Positions 22,861 through 33,663 of a DNA stretch of 64,000 bases are shown piece by piece. The first letter of the stretch is position 1. Every line of letters begins with the position of its first letter. The stretch comes from Zeus faber. Lineage: Eukaryota; Chordata; Actinopteri; Zeiformes; Zeidae. Location: the NCBI GenBank assembly GCA_960531495.1, contig OY482862.1, positions 6,901,614 through 6,965,613 of the forward strand, in the 5' to 3' direction. The notes under the pieces are model-generated. The model was not told where the DNA came from and did no database searches. It was given only the letters and a program-made list of their open reading frames with translations. A program made the position numbers and the translations under genes.

Positions 22861-23538
22861 ATTTCAAATGTTCTAGTGATTGATAGAATAGTGGCAGAAA
22901 AAAGGTTGGGAAACGGCATTAGATTGTAACCATCTACTGGGTCTCATAGGTTGGATATTTATTTCTATCTTATATTCATAACCTTGCCTTTGTTAGAAAA
23001 ACACATTCAAGCCATTGTTCTCTCCTTACAATCAGGTGACAGCAACAATGGTGATTATCATAATAAAACCTGCTTTCCCTTGAATAATAAGGAGATGAAA
23101 GGTAAACCTAAGAAACAAAACAATGACGAGACAATCATCGGGATTGTGCAACTCTGAGAACAAAGCGAATTACAATAACGACAACAAAGAAATGAAAAGT
23201 GACATAAAAACAAAAGGACCTTTTGACTCAATAAACAAAACACAATAAACAAAACACAAAATGAACAATTTCATATCCTGAAATTGCAGTCAGTATATTA
23301 TATAATTATATAATGTACTGGAATAACACTGTAATAAGCTTGACTAAACAATCCGGTATTTGCTTTTGTACACATATTATTATTATTACTATTTTTATTA
23401 TTATTAGTGCTCTAGGCCAATTGTTATTGTTCAGGTAAAAATTCTCTATATTTTGAAGTCTAAAACTATCCAGAACACCAACTTTGGCATAAGACACAAA
23501 CACATTTGTGTCTTATCCGCGTTGTTTTAACCGCGTTG
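22861..23538. other. AT-rich stretch, nothing recognised
   Basis: Contains a short (ATT)n tract near 23380-23406 and otherwise nothing identifiable. Confidence 0.4.
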
Positions 23539-24330
23539 TCACAAATCGAAAAACCCACGGACACAATGAATACTAAATGTATTCAGGGCAGTCCTGACAT
23601 GCCGTCTTCTGAGATTGGTCCAGATCGGTCCATTTTTGTGGAATAAGTAAGTAAAAAACAGTGGTTGAAGTTTCATCCAAATCAATCCACACATGGAGCA
23701 GATATTAGGGGAAAAACCGGACAACTTTGACACAACATTTTCAGCTGTCTTGGTTAACTGACATGTCATTATTCGTAAATAAATGATGATGAAATTTGAT
23801 TGATATTACAGACACGGGCCAATGCATTTTACGCCAAAATATATCCAACCTGGCTAAAACTATCTTTAAGACATACTTCAGCAGAAGCTATGAACACGGT
23901 TAAGGTGTCGTTTAAACCACTATGTCACAAGGATCTGGTTGTTTAAATTGTATCCAAATCCATCCACAAACAGAGCAGATATTGATGGAAAAACCGAACA
24001 ACTTTGAAACAATCTTCTGCTGTCTTGGTTAACTGACACGTCACTATTCGTAAATAAAATTAACAAGATGAGATTTACAGTAAGATGCTTTATGACATCA
24101 TCAAATGATTTACTATAAATGTACAGATTCTTATTGAGAATTCTAGTATAAGCATGTACAGATTCTTATTAAGAATTCCAGTGTAAGCCGTAGACTTTGT
24201 CATTCTGTAGTATCGACGTTTCCTAATTATCAATTTACAAGTATGTTTATATAGCTTCTTACCTCATAGATGTCAGTAGATGTGTTTGATTGATATTTTA
24301 AATCTGTGGCCCACATTTCTTTGCCAGATT
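23539..24330 (-). mobile_element. Divergent-exon element, copy A
   Basis: A copy of an unidentified dispersed element (others at 29690-30650 and 59425-60130). It contains two direct copies of one module about 274 bp apart (23664-23788 and 23938-24062). The module carries ATCCAAATCMATCCACA, GGAAAAACCG and TGTCTTGGTTAACTGACA, and is also present once at 29714-29840. The right part (24263-24316) is the conserved 54-nt minus-strand exon listed separately. The plus-strand exon side is missing: sequence right of 24340 gives way to AT repeats. Confidence 0.65.
24263..24316 (-). pseudogene. Conserved 54-nt exon-like ORF of divergent-exon element, copy A
   Basis: From the minus-strand ATG at 24316 the frame reads MWATDLKYQSNTSTDIYE, 18 codons, then a splice-donor-like G|GTAAGA. 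The same segment has exactly the same length, without gaps, at 30011-30064 and 59485-59538. Length constraint, a shared start codon and a shared donor across three diverged copies argue that it was a translated first exon in the ancestral element. No known family is recognised from 18 residues. Confidence 0.5.
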
Positions 24331-24898
24331 AATTAAAAATATAATAAAAAGTATGTATATACATATAACACATTACAGTATATATATATATATATATATA
24401 TAAAACACATTACAGTATAACCACTTTTGAGTCACTGCGAAGCGGGCTTCAGATAAAGTCTAACCTAACCCAAACCTAAGCAAACTCAGACCCATTGATG
24501 AAAAATTCCACATTCCAAAGGAGCAATCAACCCCTTTTTCACTGAGAAATGAATATTCTCATCGGCCCAAGGGGGCAGGATGGGAACTCAATGGCCTCTC
24601 GGTAGAGACCACTCAGAAGGAACCAGATATTCAGTTTATTGTCTTACAGGACTTAAGGAAAAAAAGACTCAAAATGATTAATCTGTTATCGAAATAGTTA
24701 ATCATCTATTTAATAGTTGGCAACTAATCGATTGACTCATCTCAAAAAAAGGATAATTAAATTAATTTGTAAATAAAAAACATGAAGAAAAAACAGTCTT
24801 AACAGTATAACAATAAGTGTTAAGAAGGATCCATACACTGTTTTGCCTAGTTATCGTTTGTATAAATTATATAATTATATATATATACTGTATATACT
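24331..24898. repeat. AT-rich spacer with duplicated AACACATTACAGTATA
   Basis: AACACATTACAGTATA occurs twice (near 24367 and 24403) either side of a (TA)n tract. The remainder is AT-rich and otherwise featureless. Confidence 0.5.
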
Positions 24899-26095
24899 GT
24901 GACAGTTACGTGCTTCATAGCTATGTTACCAGATAGCATCGTTTCCACGATGAAAGTTGCATCGTACACTCAGCGGAGGGCGTTGAAGGACGCTAAACAG
25001 ACGTATAGGGACAGAGTGGAGCGACATATGGAGCAACAGAACACCAGACGCTTGTGGCAGGGGCTGCAAACTTTTACAAACTACAACAGCAGCTCCTCCT
25101 TAGCCACGAGTGTGGACGCCTCCCTAGCCGGTTTGAGTCTGGCAACAACACTGCCAGCTCGCCAGCTAATTGGAGTTACACCGCTGGGGATGAGCGCGCA
25201 CACTCAGTGTCTGAGCATGTCAGGAGGGTTCTGATGTGGGTGAACACCAGGAAAGCTGCGGGCCCAGATAACATATCTCGGCGAGTACTGAAGACCTGTC
25301 CTGCTTCAAGAGGTCAACCGCTGTTCCTGTCTCGAAGATAGCCTCTCTAGCCTACTTGAATGACTGCCGTCCAGTGGCCCTCACCTCAGTGGTCATGGAG
25401 CGCTTTGAGAGGCGGATTAAGGATTACATCTGCGGCTCCCTCCCCTGCACCTTGGATCTGCTGCAGTTCGCGTACCGGCTGAGCAGATCCACGGACGATG
25501 CCGTCTTCCAGGTACTGCAAACCATGCTCACGCACCAGGATGGCCGGAAGGGGGCCTCTGTGAGATTGCTGTCAGCTTTCAATACCATAGTCCCCACCAT
25601 ACTGGCTGTCAAGCTGCAGGAGTGAGGACTGAACACTTCGCTGTGTGCCTGGATTCTGGACTTCCTCTTAGCCCAGCCCCAGGTGGTTAGGGTGGGGAGG
25701 CACATGTCCAGCTCCCTCACCCTGAACACAGGATCCCCCCGGGACTGTGTCCTCAGCCCCCTACTGTACTCCATGTACACACATTACTTGTGTGGTCTAG
25801 CTCCAACACACCATCATCAAGTGTGCTGATGACACAGTTGTCGTGGGCCTGATCACCAACGACGATGAGAAGGCCTACTGTGAGGAGATGGCTGGTGTCA
25901 GGACAACAGCCTCCTCCTGAACGTCAGCAAAACTAAGGAGCTGATTGACGATTTTAGGACGGGATTACAACCGAGGACGCACACGCTGTTGGTGATTAAT
26001 GGGACTTCTGTCAAATTTAGTTGGCTCCAAGACAACTCATTACTGGTTATGATGCTTGCATTGTTATCAAGTATTTTTCAATAAACTTGAAACTA
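24899..26095 (+). mobile_element. Rex1/Babar-like LINE, reverse transcriptase relic
   Basis: Plus-strand frames, with shifts, read in order: RRALKDAKQTYRDRVERHM and WQGLQTFTNY (linker between endonuclease and RT, from 24970); RKAAGPDNIS (about 25250); NDCRPVALTSVVMERFER (25357); [41 protein letters not shown]; the PLLYSMYT region; and the catalytic [12 protein letters not shown] (25822-25857), followed by LNVSKTKELIDDF. This is the jockey-superfamily LINE type common in fishes as Rex1/Babar. The 3' end jumps from ING to an AATAAACTTGAAAC tail near 26080, so the C-terminus is deleted. The 5' endonuclease is absent. Inactive. Confidence 0.8.
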
Positions 26096-26814
26096 TAATT
26101 ATATATACCTAGTTTGAGTGCTTAACAAAAACTATTATATTTTGTAGCTTCAAATATGTTACCCAAAAAACAGCTTCTATTTTGTAATTGAAAAGCTATG
26201 CAACATGTAGATTAGATCTCAGAATCATAAAGACCTGTTCTTATTCATCCGACAAAAAAAATCCTGTTTAACTCTGGTCGGGGTTTAAATATCTCAGATT
26301 CACTGAAATCTCTCTCTCAAATGTGAACATGCTTTTGTGAAGTTGTATGTATAACTTGGTTGTCATCTTGAATTGTAGTTAGCCATAACATTACAGCTCT
26401 CACACTGCCTCCATTTCCATGTGAGTGAATGGAACCCAAGACAAATTTAAGTTTCAAAGAGGGCAAATGCGTTTTTCCCCATCAAATGAAATTTGTTGCT
26501 TAAGCTAGTTCCCCTTCTTCATGATGAAATCCCTCCCAATTAATTCCCTTCCAGAGATTGTTTTATAAATAAGTTATTGAACCTGGGTCGTTGGCCGTGG
26601 GACGACCTGGTGCTGCCCCTCATCTCAACCCTCTAGCGTGTGGGTTTGTTTTCCGTCTAATATGCAAGGGCCAACAACGTGGAGGCCCTATATGATTAGG
26701 GAAAAAATTATGAGTTATACTATTTTGAATATCATGATTCTTATGAATATAATGATATAATAAATAATAATATTATAAATATTATATTAAAACTATTATT
26801 AATTGTTATTATTT
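26096..26814. other. Single-copy-looking AT-rich sequence
   Basis: No coding frame recognised. About 26575-26700 is more GC-balanced. An ATAATAT-rich stretch lies at 26750-26810. Confidence 0.35.
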
Positions 26815-26824
26815 GAGAGGTGAG

Positions 26825-26974
26825 ATGGAGATGCCAGGCAAGAGGAAAAGAGGAAGGCCAAAGAGAAGGTTTATGGATATGGTGAGAGAGGACATGCAGG
26901 TGGTTGGTGTAAGGGAGGAAAAGGCGCAGAACAGAAGGTATTGGAGGCAGATGATCCGCTGTGGCGACCCCTAA
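26825..26974 (+). pseudogene. RTE-like LINE, ORF C-terminal 50 codons
   Basis: An unbroken frame reads GKRKRGRPKRRFMD, then VREDMQVVGV, then WRQMIRCGDP and a stop, the very basic C-terminal end of an RTE-like LINE polyprotein. After the stop comes GGGAGCAGCCGAAAGCAGG and a (GAA)n tract to about 27010, the usual short 3' UTR and microsatellite tail of such elements. The element is severely 5'-truncated, as is common for LINE insertions. Clade assignment is from memory of the motif and moderately sure. Confidence 0.7.
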
Positions 26975-27114
26975 CGGGAGCAGCCGAAAGCAGGAGAAGA
27001 AGAAGAAGATTATTATTAGGGGTCCAGCCCTGAAGGGGGCAGAGAACGCTTTTCATGAAGACTTTACGGCAGTGGTGTGTGGATCTCATGGAACAGACGA
27101 ACCCATGATGAATA

Positions 27115-27215
27115 TGATTTGTTTGGGGCAGTTCTGACATGCTGTCGTCTGAATTTGGTCCAGATCGGTCTATTTTTGTGGAATAGAAAATAAAAAACTG
27201 TTTTTTATCATCTCC
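27115..27215 (-). mobile_element. Divergent-exon element, fragment D
   Basis: CTGACATGCYGTCKTCTGA and GGTCCAGATCGGTCYATTTT, followed by TGTGGAATA, match 23597-23645 of copy A closely. Only this module is recognisable here, between an RTE-like tail and a repeat rich in CAGGGA. Confidence 0.55.
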
Positions 27216-27395
27216 GCAACGATGAAATCACTGAATGATGTGCAAGATGGCTGCGCGCACAGGTCACGTGATTCTGCACTGCTACAGCATTGCAGTCTAC
27301 TGATTGGTCATAGACAATCTGCCCAAGATGGTGGCATGCACAGATGCAGCAGCTCCGCTGCCTCGATACTAGACCTGGCATTTGATTGTTAAGGA

Positions 27396-27953
27396 TGTGG
27401 TCAGGATGAACCCAAACGCAGGACAGACATGGTTTTGGCAGTATGTACAGGGGTTTAATGTATTTGTTAATGCATATACACAGGGAACCAGGAACAGGCA
27501 ACAGAAGGGGATCAGGACAGGCAGGGACTCGTGACGGGGAAGGCAGGGACTCACAACCAGACAGGGAATCAGGAACCAGGAGCAGAGGAGCCGGCGGAGA
27601 ATCAGGAACCAAGAGTTCGGGGCGCACACATACCCAAGGGGGCATGCAGGAATCGAGCTGCTAAACACATGCGAACAGACATGAGAGAACAAATGCAACG
27701 ATCGGACACCGACAGAGTGAATGGGACCAGGTTTAATTCAAAAGGAGTGACAAGGAAGGTGGAGACAGGTGGTGAGATTACTGACAATGGACAGGTGTGC
27801 AGTGACAGGGATGTGATGCCAGACAGATAGAGGGAGCTAGAGAGGGCTAGATGGAGACAGAGACAGATGGACCCAGAGCAGACAGAGGGAGCTAGAGAGG
27901 GACAGAGGGAGCCAGAGACAGACAAAGAATCAAGGCAGGGCAGGATCCTGACA
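27396..27953 (-). mobile_element. Possible LTR or other repeat, CAGGRA-rich
   Basis: The segment runs from TGTGGTCAGGAT to GGATCCTGACA, so as read on the minus strand it begins TGTCAGG and ends CCACA, compatible with an LTR's TG...CA ends. Internally there are degenerate repeats of GGAACCAGG/AGGCAGGGACTC (27480-27610) and GAGGGAGCTAGAGAGGG (27830-27920). The immediate flanks show no target duplication, so the LTR call is weak. The open frames of 100-145 codons look like products of biased composition. Confidence 0.35.
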
Positions 27954-28485
27954 TTGATAATATATACCTCTGTTCCCTGGACTATTTGACTGGAATCTAA
28001 CTAAAGGAATATAAAACACAAACTCTGACAGACTGTACATATGCAGAAGCACAGAGATAATCGCCATTAAAGACGAGGTAGGTGTTGCGGAAAATGTAAA
28101 ATTTTAAAGATTATTATCTTTAATAATAATAATCTTTAATTATAATTATTGAAGATAATAATCTTTTTATTTTATGAATCTATTAAGAAATGATACAGTC
28201 ACAGGGATTACTTTATTACTATCAACCTTTATTATGTTTAAACAATGGCATCGTTAGGGGTGGGCATCCGGGACTTCAGCACCCAATGTTTTATGAATAC
28301 AGTTGCCCCCGATCTAAAAGAGCCCTGCACGGCAGCCTCTGCTTACTGATCTCTCCCTCTATGACGGTACCAAAACAGTTTCCTTATAGAACGATACACG
28401 CACCGTGTGTAATATGAACACTTTCTCCATCATTCTCTTAACCCCCTAGCCCCCCGAAGTCAATTCCATTAAACAAAGCGAGAAC
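27954..28485. repeat. AT-rich sequence with 15-bp inverted repeat
   Basis: AAAGATTATTATCTT (28106-28120) pairs exactly with AAGATAATAATCTTT (28152-28166). Each arm is nearly palindromic on its own. The remainder to 28485 shows nothing certain but may hold the 5' end of the DIRS-like element that follows. Confidence 0.5.
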
Positions 28486-29450
28486 GACCACCATTGGTCC
28501 TGCGCCACGTGCCTGGGTAGGCAGCACGCCAAGGCAACGCTCCTGGAGGTGGTCTCATTTGCGCCGCCACTCCTCCTAATGCTAGCCCGGCTCACACACC
28601 TCTACCGGTCTCCTTCGCAAGTCACATCCCGGAGGAACTGCAGCAGGGGATATGTTTCGGGGCAGAGACGGAGTCGTCAGACTCGGACAAGTCAGTCGGG
28701 GGAGGAGATCATCCCCGGCCTCCGGCCGAGCTCCAGCATGTCACCCCTGAGGCTCGTGGAGGCCGAGCTCCTGGAGGTCTCCCAGCATGCGGCCAGAAAG
28801 CTGGGTCTCCCCGCAGCAGCAGTCCAGGGCTGTGTCCATGCTGGATGGGAAATTCTACGCCAGAGTGCCCCGCCAGGAAGCTCCGATCAAGTTTTGAGGC
28901 CTACTGACACCTGGACTAGGCCCAGGAGCTGAGCTACTTGACCTTCCCCTTGTTGGAAAGACCCGTCGCTGCCTGCCTCACCCCGGGACAGGGCTTCACC
29001 TTGGGTAAGAAGCCTATGCTCCCAACTAAGGTGGCCAAACGGCTGGCTGAAAAGGCCTACCTGTTTTTGGGGCAGACGACTTGTGCCATCAATACCCAGG
29101 CACTACTCCGCTATGTGCGTTTCCCCGTTGCTTTCGGTTCCTTTGGGACTTAATGTAGTAAAAACTGGATGTTTTTGTGTAAATACATTCTATGCGCAAG
29201 TGAACCCCACCAAGCGCATGTCTGCCCCCAAAATCATGTATCCTATCTATAGATTGGAATTTTGCACGATCGCTCAAGCCTACGCAACATAAACGTGTTA
29301 GAGCTGCACACGGTGCTATTAGCTCTACAGCACTTCCTGCCAGCCGACATGTTCTGATAAGGTCAGACAGCACGTCGGCAATAGCATACATCAAACACCA
29401 AGGCGTGGTCCGGGCCCTCCCCCTGTGCCAGATGGTTAACAGTTTACTGC
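28486..29450 (+). mobile_element. DIRS-like retroelement relic (gag and RNase H pieces)
   Basis: The plus-strand frame from 28486 reads DHHWSCATCLGRQHAKATLLE, the Cys-Cys-His gag motif of fish DIRS elements (usually H..C..CLG..HA.A). Later pieces include GLRPSSSMSPL and LPTKVAKRLAEKAY followed by GQTTCAINTQALL (29000-29110), like the C-terminal part of the same gag. After about 140 unreadable bases, 29290-29450 reads NVLELHTVLLALQHFLP, shifts frame, then VLIRSDSTSAIAYIKHQG and LPLCQMVN, the RNase H region. Reverse transcriptase, methyltransferase-like and tyrosine recombinase parts are missing, so this is an internally deleted copy. Terminal repeats were not located. Confidence 0.75.
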
Positions 29451-29689
29451 TTTAGGCAGAGCAGAACAGTATACAGTGTTGGAGCTATGACAACGTATAA
29501 ACTGGTTATTTACATCTGCATAAAGACTGATTGCATACGTCTGTACTGTTCGCAGTTTCACACCGCTTCGATTAGACTAGTGAGCTCCTGTCTACGGGTA
29601 CTTTTTGGGAGAGAGTTTAGCTTGATGCCGAGCCACATATGTCTCCACGTGGTGAGGGGAGAAGAACCCTTGTCATGTCTCGTTTTAAC
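29451..29689. other. Unassigned spacer
   Basis: Sequence between the DIRS-like relic and the next element. It may contain parts of either, but nothing is identifiable. Confidence 0.3.
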
Positions 29690-30010
29690 CGGTATGTCAC
29701 AAACACCCCATGGTTGAAGTTTAATTCAAATCGATCCACATGCAGAGCAGAAATTTGTGAAAAACCGAACATATTTGGCTCCAAATATTCAGCTGGTCGT
29801 GCTTGACTGACATGCCATTATTTGTAAACAAAATGAACCAGGTGAGATTTACAGAAAGACGCTTTATGATGTCATCATACTATTTACTATAAATGTACAT
29901 GTTCAGAATGTACATCGACACCGTGTCCAGTGTGCGGTGTAGACTCGGTTGATCTGGAGTGGTTTGACATTACAAACTGTGTTCACATGTATATTTATGT
30001 ACTTTCTTAC

Positions 30011-30064
30011 CTGGTAGATATCTGTGGATCGGTTTGATAGATATTTTAGCTCTTTTGCCCCCAT
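30011..30064 (-). pseudogene. Conserved 54-nt exon-like ORF, copy B
   Basis: The minus-strand ATG at 30064 opens MGAKELKYLSNRSTDIYQ, then CAG|GTAAGA, a near-consensus splice donor. It aligns without gaps with copies A and C. If real, it is a first coding exon read leftward, ending in phase 0. Confidence 0.5.
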
Positions 30065-30159
30065 TAATTTGCCGGATTCTTGAAAAATATGAACAACAGT
30101 AGTCCACAAAAAGTCATAACCACGTCGAGTCGAATGTGACTGAAATATGCGATTGAGTG

Positions 30160-30246
30160 ATGTATTCAAGATCCAGCGATCCTTCGGAAAAAAAGAAGCC
30201 TTGCAATACCCTCACTGAGACTGCACATGTAATTTCACACAACAAG
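30160..30246 (+). pseudogene. Exon-like ORF 1 of the rightward gene, copy B
   Basis: ATG at 30160 opens 29 codons beginning MYSRSSDPSEKKKP and ending HNK, then AAG|GTAAGT, a consensus splice donor. Copy C begins the same way (MRSRSSEASEK from 59631) but then has a stop and an internal deletion. The start is chosen as the only ATG shared in register by both copies. Function unknown. Confidence 0.45.
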
Positions 30247-30576
30247 GTAAGTTATAACTGTGACAAGGTTTTGTTTAAAGTAAAACATATTTGGGTTTTT
30301 TTAAATGAAAAGTATGATGATGATGAAGTATCAACAAGTTCTTCCTTAATAATTCTAATGACAAATGAATGTTAAAGTTCCATAAGTGCTGTCTGCATTA
30401 CAATATAGATGAGTAATCTATTAAACTACATTTTCCAATTGTTCATTTTTAACAGAAAAAATACAATGAAGTAGTAATTACAACTGACATGTATTTATTT
30501 TATTTCTGAAATTAAATCTATTTTTTATTATTGTTATCAAAATTAATTACAAAGTTTGTTTTTGTTATTCTTCTAG

Positions 30577-30642
30577 ATGCCGAAAAATATCCAAAAATCT
30601 AAAACAATAAAAAAGCCATTGTCCAAAAATCCACCCCTTAAG
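30577..30642 (+). pseudogene. Exon-like ORF 2 of the rightward gene, copy B
   Basis: After a pyrimidine-rich ...TTATTCTTCTAG acceptor, 22 open codons read MPKNIQKSKTIKKPLSK..., strongly basic, and end at AAG|GTCAGT. Exons 1 and 2 are both phase 0, so the joined frame stays open. Copy C has the same acceptor and donor positions around MPKNCQKLKTIKKQL. The lysine richness suggests a nuclear or DNA-binding tail, but that is speculation. Confidence 0.45.
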
Positions 30643-30650
30643 GTCAGTCA

Positions 30651-32085
30651 CAATATACTGTGTAAACAAAAATACTGTGAAAAAAACACAAATGGAGATC
30701 AGGCGTAGAAGTCGCAGAGAACGAAACTTACATGAAACTCCCAGAGGGGGAACTGTTAGAAATAGTGGGCATAATAGCATCCACTAATTTGACAAACAAA
30801 CCTGTACTGTATGCACTGTGGGGGAAGTAGCGATATATTTCAATACTGAAGATGACGACCACACCTGCAAGAATTGCAACAAATTCCAACTCACAGAGAA
30901 TTACCACAGCAACATCAGTGGCACTCACAAGCAAGTCACCATTGATGCAATGCAACCTAATGTGGATGTTACAGTAACTATTGCAATTATATCATGCAAC
31001 ATTACCTGGTCAAATACAAAATTGCCAACTTAATGATAAACATTTTTCGCCATCTAACGACAGTTTATCACAGGTTGCTACTTCTGTGTCAGATACACCA
31101 ACAACAGTATAGTGACTGACATTACCAAGTTAGAGAACATGGTAAAAAAGGAAAGTGAAGGTGAATAATTTCTTTCTTTCGCCATCTTTATTAAGATGGC
31201 TTAGGTTTTGTAATAAATACATCAAAGATGTAAAGGTGTTTTTATAAAAAAATCACTTCCCAAACATTGTTTTTTTAGCTGATTGTCTACACATAACACA
31301 ATTTTTATAAACATTGCTTCGTTGGACAATTTCATACAAGTTCTCCATTCCTTTTTTTTCATTACTTAAGATCGACATTTTAATAATATACAGTTGTTAC
31401 CTGTTGTGTGATCTTTATAAATACTGTGAAATTTGTTAGATTATTTTGTACAGTTGTTTTGGATAACTGTTTAATGAAACAATTATCTGACTTGTCTTGT
31501 CATTTGTCCAAATTTCCAAATTACTTTACCCTACAAATTACAAACAAAATGAGGACTCAGCTATTTAGAACTGTTATTTAGAAATGTCTATCTAATGTGA
31601 CATCTAATCAACACTCTCATCAAATCTCATATTACAATTTATGATCAATGGTTGACGTCAGGTTGAAATGGGAATGTTTCATACGTACTGTCACGAAAGT
31701 TTGCTCCATTCCAATCCAGATTTGTATCGAGAACTACAGATACAGCTTCGCAAATTCCCCGAACATTGACAAACATTGGTGTTACATTGAGAACACAATC
31801 ACTTAATAACATTATGAACCAATGCCATATAAATCCATCATAAATCTCAAAGGTTTTGAGAAAAAAAAAAACAACTTGTAACTCGTGCGAAATTGCACAA
31901 CAATTGGATTGATCGTAATTCTTAAAACACCATTGTTCGGGAATATTTAAACTGAACGTCAGAATCATGGACGTCACTCCACAATGTTTCAAAGTTTAGT
32001 ATTGTGATGCATTTCACATAAACCAAAAAACTTTAACAATTACCTAAAACAAATTAACTGGTGTATTGCTGCTTGCAGCGATATG
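30651..32085. other. AT-rich stretch, no recognised feature
   Basis: About 30690-31040 may be a continuation of the preceding element (an open 71-codon frame at 30818-31033 contains CKNCNKFQL, a CxxC), but no match to another copy was found. The rest is AT-rich and featureless. Confidence 0.3.
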
Positions 32086-32096
32086 TATTATTATTA

Positions 32097-32158
<62 letters not shown>
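32086..32158. repeat. Compound (ATT)n-(TAG)n microsatellite
   Basis: ATT units switch to a perfect (TAG)n tract at about 32128. Confidence 0.97.
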
Positions 32159-32664
32159 TAAATACATGACACTACGGTCTACATAGACTTCTTACACCTT
32201 TGCAACATTGCCAACATTTCACTCAATCACAAATAATGAATTTACGCTTTGATACCTTAAAAAAAAGGTAAATAAAAAACCTTAAGCTCCTTTAAGAAGG
32301 CTCCCACATGACAGGACGACATGCTAAATTGGACACACAGGGTCTCACACACGTTCCCACTTACAGGCAATTTGGGATCTCCAATAAGCTTAACACCGAT
32401 GTCTTGCCTTTGGAGGGCAGACATCTACACGAGCACGAGTGGAACTTGGAGATTATTTGTATACGACAAGAAATTAAAAGCCAGCCCTGTGGTGCTGTGA
32501 GGGTATAGCTGTAAAACACAAATAATGATAAAAATATATAAGTGTTGGCTAAATCTGTTGTTGTTGTTCCAAATTAAGTGTGAGTTTAGTTGTGTAGACA
32601 TGAAGGTCATGGAGGAAAAACACAAAAACACCAAAAATCTGAACTCATATGTGGAACTGCCAGT
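32159..32664. other. Unassigned stretch
   Basis: Mixed sequence with no repeat-family match or coding signal recognised. Confidence 0.35.
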
Positions 32665-32762
32665 GATGCAAGACTCACAAACGATTCTTAAGTCTTAAAT
32701 TACTCAATAATGAGTCATTCATAGTGAGCCAAATCTCCAAGAAGAGCCAAACGTTTCATCTC
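32665..32762 (+). mobile_element. CTCAGGAGTC short-TIR family, 3' fragment
   Basis: ATGAGTCATTCATAGTGAGCC and AAATCTCCAAGAAGAGCC, then AACGTTTCATC, match the right part of the family (compare 40760-40811). Confidence 0.5.
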
Positions 32763-33182
32763 TACAAACTGCAAAAAAAACTAACAAAACAAAAAAAGAC
32801 CACCCTGGGTGGCAATCAGGAAATGGTATATTTAAACCAGATCCAGGCCTCAGAAGGATTAATATGTCAGTGTCATGCGTGATTTAAGGGACTGGAAGGC
32901 CGGGTAGTCGCTAGTGTCATGGATTTAACAAGCGGAACAAGCACTGCCTCTGTGCCAGCTTGATGGCATGAGTCACAATTAGACTGATACTACATTCATG
33001 TCTGAATGCCAAGTAAGCCCCACACATCAGAACTGAGATAATGGAAGTTGCATTGTTTTCACAGCTGCCAAAATCGACATTACAAAATATAGACAATGAT
33101 AACAAGGGAGTGAGGAACTATTAGTTCGATATTAATATTCAAGAAAAGGCTCTTATGAAGCCGTTTTACAGCAAAACATATA
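32763..33182. other. Unassigned stretch, target of the Tc1-like insertion
   Basis: Nothing recognised. It ends with the TA dinucleotide (33181-33182) that flanks the next element. Confidence 0.35.
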
Positions 33183-33214
33183 CATTGATTAGCCACAACA
33201 TTAAAAATACCTGC

Positions 33215-33600
33215 CTAAAATTCTGTAGGTCCCCCTGGAGCTCTGACCACTTGAGGCATGGACTCCACATGACCTCTGAAGGTGTATTGTGGTATCTGGG
33301 ACCAAGAGTTAGCAGCAGATACTTTAAGTTCTGTAAGTTGTGAGGTGGGGCCCCCATAGATTGGGTTTCTTGTTCCAGCACATCCCACAGATGCTCGATC
33401 CGATTGAGATCTGGGGAATTTGGAGGCCAAGTCAACACCTTGAACTCTTTGTCATGTTCCTCAAACCATTCCTGAACATTTTTTGCAGTGTGGTAGGGCG
33501 CATTATCCTGCTTAAAGAGGCCGCTGACATCAGGGAATACCATTGCCATGAAGGGGTGTACTTGGTTGGCAACAATGTTTAGGTAGGTGATACGTGTCAA
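33215..33600 (-). pseudogene. Tc1-like transposase C-terminal half, DD36E spacing
   Basis: The minus-strand frame reads PDVSGLFKQDNAPYHTAKNV, then WFEEHDKEFKVLTWPPNSPD, then LNRIEHLWDVLEQ. The catalytic D (QDN) and E (IEH) are separated by 36 residues instead of the usual 34 of Sleeping Beauty-type Tc1 transposases. The N-terminal half, with DNA-binding domain and first aspartate, lies beyond the LTR-like insert at 34413-34960 and is frameshifted. In active relatives this enzyme cuts and pastes the element at TA sites. The frame runs past the normal end into the terminal repeat. Confidence 0.85.
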
Positions 33601-33663
33601 AGTAATGAAAAGTAAAGAATGTCAGGACCCAAGGTTTCCTAGCAGAACATTGCCCAGAGCATC

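Larger units (their letters stand above)
29690..30650. mobile_element. Divergent-exon element, copy B (most complete)
   Basis: It carries the module shared with copy A (ATTCAAATCGATCCACATGC, GAAAAACCGAACATATTTGG, then TGACTGACATGCCATTATTTG and TTACAGAAAGACGCTTTATG), a 54-nt minus-strand exon (30011-30064), and in the opposite direction a plus-strand exon 1 (30160-30246) and exon 2 (30577-30642). Only 95 bp separate the two divergent ATGs, which would place a bidirectional promoter there. Terminal repeats and full length are not determined, and the encoded family is not recognised. Confidence 0.65.
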
